DNA from: Deinandra increscens subsp. villosa
Lineage: Eukaryota > Streptophyta > Magnoliopsida > Asterales > Asteraceae
NCBI GenBank assembly: GCA_039602395.1
Contig: JBCNJP010000006.1
Location: forward strand, 58,092,429-58,156,428
DNA: 64,000 bases
Direction of reading: 5' to 3'
The notes beneath the pieces are model-generated. The model was given only the letters and a program-made list of their open reading frames with translations. It was not told the origin of the DNA and made no database searches. The first letter of the stretch is position 1; each line of letters opens with the position of its first letter. Both the position numbers and the translations under genes were made by a program. Shown in pieces: positions 57,526-64,000 of this stretch.

Positions 57526-57968
57526 CCATGTACAGAATAACTGATTAACTGAACCGTCACTGATTAATAACCGAAACCGTAACCAAAAAATAATCGATTA
57601 TTCATAAATCGATTTCGGTTAATATTTAACCGACAATTACTAATCGATTCATGAATATATGTTGCTCATCGATTTTTAATCGGTTTTTTTAAATCGATTT
57701 TCGAAATCGATTATTTTACAAGTTAATCGATTTATTTTAAGTAATATATTAAATTTCCCTAAATTTAGGATAATCCATAAAAGCCTTTTTCTTTTTCTCC
57801 AAGTATCCAAAAATATATTAATTATATTTTTTTTGTTTAAAAAAAAAGACTTTTCATATACTCAGTCGACCCATTCACCTTCCTATAATCACGAAACCAT
57901 TCTCCCATCCCAGTTCTGCACTTCTGTCGCCATCTACCCTAGATTTGTTTATCCATTTTTCTGCCGGA
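57526..57968 (+). other. hAT 5' subterminal region with AATCGATT words
   Basis: Copia homology ends at about 57525 (GATTGTTCCAGG). The following 200 bases contain about ten ATCGATT or AATCGATT words in both orientations, typical of transposase-binding repeats near hAT ends. The terminal inverted repeat could not be fixed, since no right end is present. Confidence 0.55.
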
Positions 57969-58383
57969 ATGTCGACTGAAGATAATACCCCTGCCGGAGC
58001 CGCTGCCGGAACTAATGCAACTGAAGCCCGAGCCCCCCTAACTGTTTTGCGGGTGAAAACAACCAACCGAGCGAAAGATATCTTTAGTCACATGGATTTG
58101 TGTGATATGTCAAATGGGCAAGAGATGGCTCGTTGTCACGGTTGTAACAAGTTCTTGAGTGCGAAGGCAAACTCTACATTGAGGCAACACTTGTCAGTGC
58201 ATTGTGATGCGGTGAAAAACCATCCGGGTAACAATTAACCACAAATGGGAAAGGATGGAGTGGCTTGGACTTACTCTTCGGATCTTAACAGAGAGCTACT
58301 AGGGAACGTGATCATCCAACGCGGACTACCCTTCAACTTGTTCGATAACCCGATTTTGACAAGGTATAATTTACTTCACTGAC
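57969..58383 (+). pseudogene. hAT transposase N-terminal fragment (BED finger)
   Basis: ATG at 57969 gives MSTEDNTPAGAAAG. A BED-type zinc finger follows: CHGCNKFLSAKANSTLRQHL with a later H-x-C (about 58133-58205). A TAA at 58236-58238 interrupts the frame, which then continues as GKDGVAWTYSSDLNRELLG and LPFNLFDNPILTRYN, a usual hAT region. It ends near 58383. The catalytic and dimerisation domains are missing. Confidence 0.75.
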
Positions 58384-59054
58384 GTTTACTTCACAGCATA
58401 GGAGGCATCTCTTCACTCCATGACATGCAGATCTTAATGGGGAGTATGTTCTCCTTGTGAGAGGTAAATCTGAAGAACATCAGCAGAAAAAGGTAACACT
58501 GTCTGAATTGTTTGTTTTTTTTTGGCTAATTTGTTGTGAAGTCTGGTTATGCATAAAACAAAACCCATTTCTGAAAAAAAATCTCAAATGATAAACTTTG
58601 AAGGTTAGCTTGGCCAATTTTGTCTTATAGTGTGTTAGTGTGTTTACAATCAAAAAAATAAAAAATAAAAAAGGATGTGTGTTGTTTATTAAAAATCAAA
58701 AAGCAAGGGAAGAATAGAAAAGATGAAACAGTTGACCCCTCAAAAAATATTGTGCTTTTTAATTTTAATCTTTTGCTTGTGTGTTTGAGAAGGAGGGAAG
58801 TGAAATAAATTTCCGTTTTGAAGATGGCTGACACGCGTAAGGCAGATGTGAAAGACATGATCCATGGTGATATGCTGGTAGGCTCGGCTCTTAAATCTGA
58901 AAAGGTATGCGTTACACATTTAAAGATAACGTGTGGCAGTTTGTTGGGTAACATCACTTAGGTTAATTGCATTTCTATTTGACTGCATGTTCAAGTTCCC
59001 GATACACACGCTTGTCTCCAAGAGTGTGAAATGGAGCTCAAAAAGTCGGTGTCC

Positions 59055-59137
59055 CCTCTGCTTTGCGTGAGCAATGACCTGGGGATGCTTCACGTGTATG
59101 TAAGGCTCTCCTCTGCTTTGCGTGAGCAATGACCTGG
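59055..59137 (+). repeat. 28-bp direct repeat
   Basis: CCTCTGCTTTGCGTGAGCAA followed by TGACCTGG occurs at 59055-59082 and 59110-59137, identical, 55 bases apart. A local duplication of unknown origin. Confidence 0.85.
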
Positions 59138-59175
59138 AGTTGTCCATACATACGTGCTTCTAGATCACCTAAAAT

Positions 59176-59178
<3 letters not shown>

Positions 59179-59224
<46 letters not shown>
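59179..59224. repeat. (AT)n microsatellite
   Basis: About 23 uninterrupted AT dinucleotides. Confidence 0.95.
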
Positions 59225-59225
<1 letters not shown>

Positions 59226-59226
<1 letters not shown>

Positions 59227-60551
59227 CATGTATACACCCAAAAGATGCCAAAGAGCACAAGAAAAGAGACCCTAAAGTGTCCAAAACCCTCAGCCTTTGT
59301 CACTGATGAGAGCATTATTAAAAATGTTTCAAAAATTCAGTTGACTTTGTATATTATACCCAAAAAATCCATGTGATCTATTCTTTCTCTTCTCAACCAA
59401 GTCTCGAGCTCAGTTTCAAACTTCTGGTTCAGGTTGTGAAAATATGTGGTAGGGAATTTATATGCTTGATAGTGTGCAATAACATGTACCTAGGATTTGT
59501 TGAAACCCACTTGCTGTTCATAATTAATACACAATAAAAGACAATAAAGTGACAAACAGCCTGATAAAGAAAAGGGTTTGAGTTTAAAGTGGATAAGTAT
59601 ATTGGCAATCACCTGGACGTGTTCGAGTAACAAAGCTGAAAAGGGTTCCTCAGTCAGATTCATAGGGTTTGATCCCATAGAAACCTTCTCGTTTAGTAAT
59701 TTGGTATGTTTGTTTTTATTTTTCTTTTGTGTTATCTTAAGTTTTTATTGTTTATTTTTCAATCATGGCCAGGTTAATTTAAAGGTTTTAATAAGTTTTT
59801 ATGGGTTTTATGCAAGAATGTATCACCCCTGCAGAATCTCAGGGGGAGATAATGTGAAGAGTCCTCGGGTTCAGGGGAAGTATTTAAAGGAAACACTAAA
59901 TCAATGTTAGGGTTTGTGGTTAAGAATGGTGTTCTCCTGCTAACCTAGTAACCAGGTATCATATGCTGGTTAGTGTTTGTGTTTGTTCCATGTTGTGTTT
60001 GACAGGTTAAGCCAGAAAAAGACAACTCATGGACAAGAAGGTCAAGGAATCAGTTGTTCAAGGCAAGAACTATGCTGACTGATCAAGTCGAAGAACCAGC
60101 CGGAAAACGGACTTACCCTATGCTCAGGGGAAGTTTGTTGGTTGTTCAAGTAAAGCTTCCAAAGACAACGTTCTCAAGTTTAGGGGAAGCTGATTGAAGA
60201 AAAGATGCAGAGCAGTCACAACAAGAAATTCAAGAATGCCAAGACAGAGGTTTTCAATATTTGTCCTCTGAAGTCACAAGCAAGTCAAGACAGTTACTAC
60301 TGATTCAGCAATGACTCAACAGTTTTCAAGAAGAAGCAAGTATTTGAGAATCCTCCTCTCATTACTCGGTCATCATGTGCAGTTCAAGCTGATGTTGAAT
60401 GAGAGAATACTCCCTAAAGTCTTCCGTTGCTGGCCAATGAAGATTGCTATAGAAAAGAATCTTCACCAACCCATGCTCAAGCCAAGGAGAAGACTGCAAG
60501 TCTGAAGATTGAAAGTAGAAGACATTTAATAGCACAAGCCAAGGGGAAGAT
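59226..60551 (+). other. Copia-2 3' untranslated region with repeated polypurine tracts
   Basis: No gene is supported. AGGGGGAG or AGGGGAAG tracts recur at about 59848, 59873, 60127, 60182 and 60542. Multiple polypurine tracts are known in Sireviruses. The last one abuts the 3' LTR. Confidence 0.7.
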
Positions 60552-61071
60552 TGTAAGGGAATAATTTGTGGCTTGTGTATTAAATCACCTATTGGCGGAT
60601 TATTTTGAAGGCCTATGTGATAGAATAGGTGAAAATTAGCTGGGTTATTGTTATATTGGATCATTGGGCCATTTTAGACATGTTTGGGCTCAATTTAAAA
60701 GAGTTTAGAGGGAGTTTAGTGGGCCTGAGTAGTCAAATCCGGGAATTGACTATTAATTAGGGTTTTTAGGTTGTCTTGTTCTCTAAGTTGAAGAATCCCT
60801 ATAAAAGGGAAGCCCTCCCCACATTATTAGGTTGTTGTTTTTGGTGTTTTTGCTAGTAGGTGATTCACGAAATTCTCTTTAGAGAATTTCAACTTGTGTG
60901 TTGCAACCAAGGGTGTTTAATCAAGTTTTCTCTTTAATCGGTTTGTCTTTCCTAGTGTTTTCATATATTATTTGCATTGCTAATTCGTGTTCTTGAATCA
61001 TCAATTGACACCGGATTCCGCACGGTGTTTGTGGTTGTGATATCGCGTTTGGATCGTTTTCGGGACTTACA
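60552..61071 (+). repeat. Copia-2 3' LTR
   Basis: 520 bp, the same length as the 5' LTR, with about ten substitutions by eye and no gaps. TATAAAAG near 60801. Followed by the duplicated AACAT. Confidence 0.93.
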
Positions 61072-62549
61072 AACATGAAGAAGAACCATAAACTTCTCTT
61101 GCCTTAGCTTCGCTAGTAAATTTGGCTTTAATATCCTTCAGATTGTTCTTCTCAATCAAAACTTTGTCTTCTTCGGTTGCAGATGAAGAACTCGAAAAAA
61201 CCTTATCAAACACATTTTCATTTTCCAACAAAACAGACGTTGACACAAATTTTGGAGCTTCACCCAAAGCCTTCTCTTTCTTCTTAGACTTAGACTTGTT
61301 CTTCTTGGGTGAAGTGGTAAACTTGGAATAATCATGCACTTCAGCTTTAGAATCAAGCGGAGCATAAGTAACTTCAATTAAATCCACTGGTTGAGGAACC
61401 AAGTGAACATACTCCTTCTTAGAACTCTCTGTACTTTGATCCTACTTGTATAAGAAGTTTAGCAATGTCGGTGATAAATTGCAGTTCTTCACTTGCCTTT
61501 TCAACTCCAAAATTTCCAATTTCAAATCATTAATCTTTTGTTGAGCTTCAAACACCTCTTTTTGTAACTTGATAAACTTGACATTGAGCTCATCATATTC
61601 ATATGTTTTCACTTTACGAATGTGACATTTAGCAAACAATTCTTCAAGAACACTTTCTCTTTTCTTCTTGTAAATATCAACATCTTTATTCAAAACTTCA
61701 TTCTTATCACGATAAAGAACATTTTCATCTTGAAACATAGAAATCTTGTTTTGAAGCTTTTCAACAGTAGCAGCAGGTTCAACAATAAGAGCATTAGCCT
61801 TTTCATACTTTTGAAGAACCGGATTACTCTTATTGAATAATGCTTCAAAATCGGCAGCAACATCTTTTGCTTCTGCTTTAGCTTTGTCACATTCTTTAGC
61901 CAAAACTTTTTTTTCTTTCATCAAAGTCTTATTAATCTTAACAAGTTCTGCACATTTGAACATACGAACAAATTTCCATTATGAATTTCTTCTATGTCAC
62001 TTTCATCCCCGTTGTCATATATAACACCAGAACTTGTTTCAGAATCAGAATCAGAATCATTAACACAACCCTCAATTTGTTTAGTCTTGAAAACTATATC
62101 ACAATCCTTTTTGTCTGAAAAATCATTATTTTCAGATCCTAAACCACCAGATGTTGAATCGTATGATTTTGAGTCAGAAGAATCTGAGACATCCATCATA
62201 GTCCTAATATTTGCATATATCTCACATTTATCTAGCAAATCAGTCCATTTATCCTTAGCAGTATAACCCACTGTGAGTTCAAGAAATAACTCTTTTGAAA
62301 GAGCATTTTCAATAATGTCTCTGGCTTTATTTTCATTATTTGTATAATCCCTTTGTTCTAAAGATAGATGTCGAGGAAGTATTACATATCCTCTTGTATC
62401 AGTAGACCATTTGAATTGCTTATCAATTATCTCCTAAAACTCTTTGAAATGTTTGTTGATGTAAATTTCAAAATCAACTTTCCATTTACGATAATCTTCC
62501 CATTTCATCAATGTAGGTAACATAAGACTAGCTTATGATGCACTCATTT
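61072..62549 (-). pseudogene. gag: Copia-3 gag, N-terminal part
   Basis: On the minus strand the ORF starts near 62549. The gag core begins LMKWEDYRKWKVDFEIYINK and continues VGYTAKDKWTDLLDKCE. An acidic Ser/Asp stretch and a coiled coil (about 61480-61960) follow, then a Lys-rich segment. In-frame stops: one near 62537, TAG near 62437 (Trp expected), and TAG at 61442-61444. A frameshift near 61960 is likely. The frame resumes across Copia-2 at 53934. Coiled coil and knuckle match the Copia-1 and Copia-2 layout. Confidence 0.75.
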
Positions 62550-62811
62550 TCAAACAATTTATGAAAAAATCAATTCAATATGCTTGAATCCACTCTTTAC
62601 CAAAGCCGAAAACTAACACTCCAAAAACTTCAGACTCAAAAACTAAGGTCTTCTAAGCAGATTTTGGGGGTCAAACCAGAGGGTACTGGCGGTTAGGCAG
62701 TAAAAGTATAGATCTCTCCGAGACGAACGTTTTGACTGGTATTAGCTCCCGTAACTCTTTACGGTTCTCAAGTTACGTCAGTTTTCGTGAAACACTCAAG
62801 ATCTTGAATAC

Positions 62812-62995
62812 TGTTTGTCCGAACTTGATCCGAACCTCGTCCGAACCACCTCCGAACTTTGCCCGAACTTAGACTTGACCGAACTCCCATCGAACGTCGA
62901 CCGAACTTGGAACGAACTCTCACCGAACCAGAATATCGACCGAACCTTGAGTTCGGAGCGGTTACTCCGAAGTTGTCCGAACCTCAGACGAGACC
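62812..62995 (-). repeat. Clustered CCGAAC words in Copia-3 leader
   Basis: CCGAAC or TCCGAAC-type words occur about 14 times in 180 bp, at irregular 8-20 base spacing. The cluster lies between the primer-binding site and gag on the coding (minus) strand. The same word is present in both LTRs. Confidence 0.85.
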
Positions 62996-63220
62996 AAGCT
63001 CACTCGACACCATTTTCTTGATTTTCAGTGTTTTTGACTGGAATTTTCGACAGGAATTCAAGCAAACTCGAAAGAAATGAATTAGAAATGAATTTTTTAC
63101 TAGAAGCACACTCGAGAAGATCAAACGAACTCAAAAATGAATGACATTTTTTGTAAAAACGTGATTTTTGAGTCAAAACTTCGAAAAACAGAGATTTCCG
63201 ATCAGTAGAGCAAACCAAAT

Positions 63221-63232
63221 GCTCTGATACCA
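63221..63232 (-). promoter_or_regulatory. Copia-3 primer-binding site, tRNA-Met type
   Basis: On the minus strand TGGTATCAGAGC lies two bases after the LTR end CAATTTCA. Confidence 0.9.
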
Positions 63233-63234
63233 CT

Positions 63235-63563
63235 TGAAATTGCTTGAGAATGTGGATCGTCTACTTAATCGTTATGAAATCAATGTAATACGAGATGGAA
63301 CACAAAGAGTAAATACAAATGACTTGTATTAACCACTGAGATGACCACAGAGTACACAGAGAAGATATGACTCAGAAGCTTATCAATTCTACTACAAGAC
63401 GACTATTTATACAAGTGATAATCTGACTGACCGAACCTCAGGTTCGGACACAAGTTCGGACCTGTCCGAACTCCAGGTTCGCTGGGAGTTCGGACCTCAG
63501 TAACTTTGTATGTTTCGTCTTGTATTTGATACTTCACATGACGATCAGGACCATGTATCAACA
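63235..63563 (-). repeat. Copia-3 5' LTR
   Basis: 329 bp, TG...CA on the minus strand, followed by the duplicated ATATA at 63564-63568. It carries inverted CCGAAC/GTTCGG words near 63440-63495. Confidence 0.88.
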
Positions 63564-63568
63564 ATATA

Positions 63569-64000
63569 TACAATTAACAACTTTTCAACTTATTTATAAA
63601 ATTGCCACAAATTCTACGTCTATATTAGTATTTACTAAATCAAATTATGAACATATAATTCACTACTTCAGTTGGTGGACCCTCAAACTTTTACTTATAA
63701 GACCCAGGTTTTAATCTTAGGCCGAATGATTTCCTCTCCCTTTTTTTCTCTTTATCTTTTTCTTTTTCTTTTATTTTATTGATTTCCCTGTTTTAATATT
63801 ATATTATACACCCTCATACTTTTATATATTTTTACTTGTAGTCCTTAACTATGTTTCTTTATTTATTTGTACATTTGTATCTTGCTTTTATTACAATGTC
63901 ACACCTAAAGCTCCATGTATATGAAGTTTCTTTTATTTTTTACGTGTGAAGCCAATCTCCACCTCCGATCAAGGCAAACCAGTCGTAAAATCATGCATCG
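63569..64000. other. AT-rich sequence without recognised features
   Basis: Possibly the continuation of the sequence left of Copia-3 (the DNA just past the Helitron end). No gene or repeat is recognised. Confidence 0.5.

Larger units (their letters stand above)
58384..59225 (+). other. Exon-like fragments of an unidentified gene
   Basis: Two stretches look like exons bounded by splice signals. One begins after CATGCAG near 58430 and reads LNGEYVLLVRGKSEEHQQKK before GTAAC. Another near 58824 reads MADTRKADVKDMIHGDMLVG before GTATG. I do not recognise the parent gene. They lie between hAT sequence and the copia 3' region, so they may be captured host exons. They could also be chance frames; no protein domain is visible. 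Confidence 0.3.
53935..61071 (+). mobile_element. Copia-2: young gag-only Sirevirus-like element
   Basis: Two 520-bp LTRs (53935-54454, 60552-61071) differ at about ten positions by eye. They are flanked by the exact duplication AACAT (53930-53934, 61072-61076). A tRNA-Met primer site (TGGTATCAGAGC) follows the 5' LTR and GGGGAAGAT precedes the 3' LTR. Inside: a 20-bp tandem array, a gag that lacks the usual N-terminal core, then an abrupt end after the gag-protease junction at about 57525. A hAT fragment and unidentified exon-like pieces fill 57526-59225. Pol is absent, so movement would have needed proteins from relatives. Confidence 0.9.
51288..63563 (-). mobile_element. Copia-3: gag-only Sirevirus-like element (TR-GAG type)
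   Basis: Two similar LTRs (51288-51603 and 63235-63563) in direct orientation are flanked by the exact duplication ATATA (51283-51287, 63564-63568). On the minus strand a tRNA-Met-type primer site follows the 5' LTR and AGGGGGAGTT precedes the 3' LTR. The internal region encodes gag only; no protease, integrase or RT is found. A second AGGGGGAGTT at 53036-53045 matches the repeated polypurine tracts known in Sireviruses. Copia-2 (53935-61071) is inserted in its gag. Confidence 0.85.

Noticed and set aside
59179..59224. Terminal repeat of a MITE
   Set aside because: It is a plain AT dinucleotide run with no partner repeat.
61442..61963. Host coiled-coil (myosin-like) protein on the minus strand
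   Set aside because: It continues from a copia gag core and into a zinc knuckle, between two LTRs with primer site and target duplication.

Overview
This window is plant nuclear DNA made almost entirely of nested, decayed transposable elements. I found no convincing intact host gene. The families present are Sirevirus-type Ty1-copia, Athila and Tat Ty3-gypsy, a MuDR-type MULE, a plant Helitron carrying an RPA-like gene, and a hAT fragment. These, together with an abundant RT gene family I associate with daisy-family genomes, suggest a large dicot genome, probably Asteraceae. The family placement is inference from recollection, not from a search.

Layout. 1-10184: a Sirevirus-like copia element (Copia-1) whose 5' end lies outside the window; its env-like ORF is split by a 1.8-kb solo LTR (6143-7947). 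10224-14690: an Athila element (Athila-A) with 5' LTR, primer-binding site and gag-protease, cut off there. 14691-24614: a second Athila family (Athila-B), 5'-truncated, with gag-pol, env-like ORF and part of a 3' LTR. 24615-25085: an LTR tail. 25086-30778: a GC-rich reverse transcriptase gene with zinc-finger and restriction-like-endonuclease features, split by a 2.56-kb solo LTR (26300-28856). 30765-37261: the 3' end and LTR of a third Athila (Athila-C), whose LTR is split by a nearly complete MULE (32226-35924). 37262-44082: a minus-strand Tat element with two RNase H domains. 44083-44917: the 3' end of a related plus-strand element, giving two LTRs head to head. 44918-51277: a 5'-truncated Helitron with Rep, helicase and RPA-like genes. 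51288-63563: a minus-strand, gag-only copia element (Copia-3), itself split by another gag-only copia (Copia-2, 53935-61071) that carries a hAT fragment and possible captured exons. 63569-64000: AT-rich, nothing recognised.

Nesting is supported by exact target-site duplications: ACATG, CGACT, TTATATAA, AACAT and ATATA. At four of these five insertions the coding frame on one side matches that on the other. Copia-2 is therefore younger than Copia-3, and Copia-3 landed at the edge of the Helitron. Most coding regions carry premature stops, commonly TAG, that are one transition away from CAG or TGG. This is the expected mark of methylated-cytosine decay.

The most unusual signal cuts across families. 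Several unrelated elements carry their own short word, repeated many times in non-coding DNA and often containing CG. Examples are a GGGCGGTACGCCC-type word in Athila-B, AGTTTCGCT in the solo LTR, a 20-bp TTTTCGATC unit in Copia-2, CCGAAC in Copia-3, AATCGATT in the hAT piece and TTACATAT at the MULE ends. These could be element-specific protein-binding arrays.
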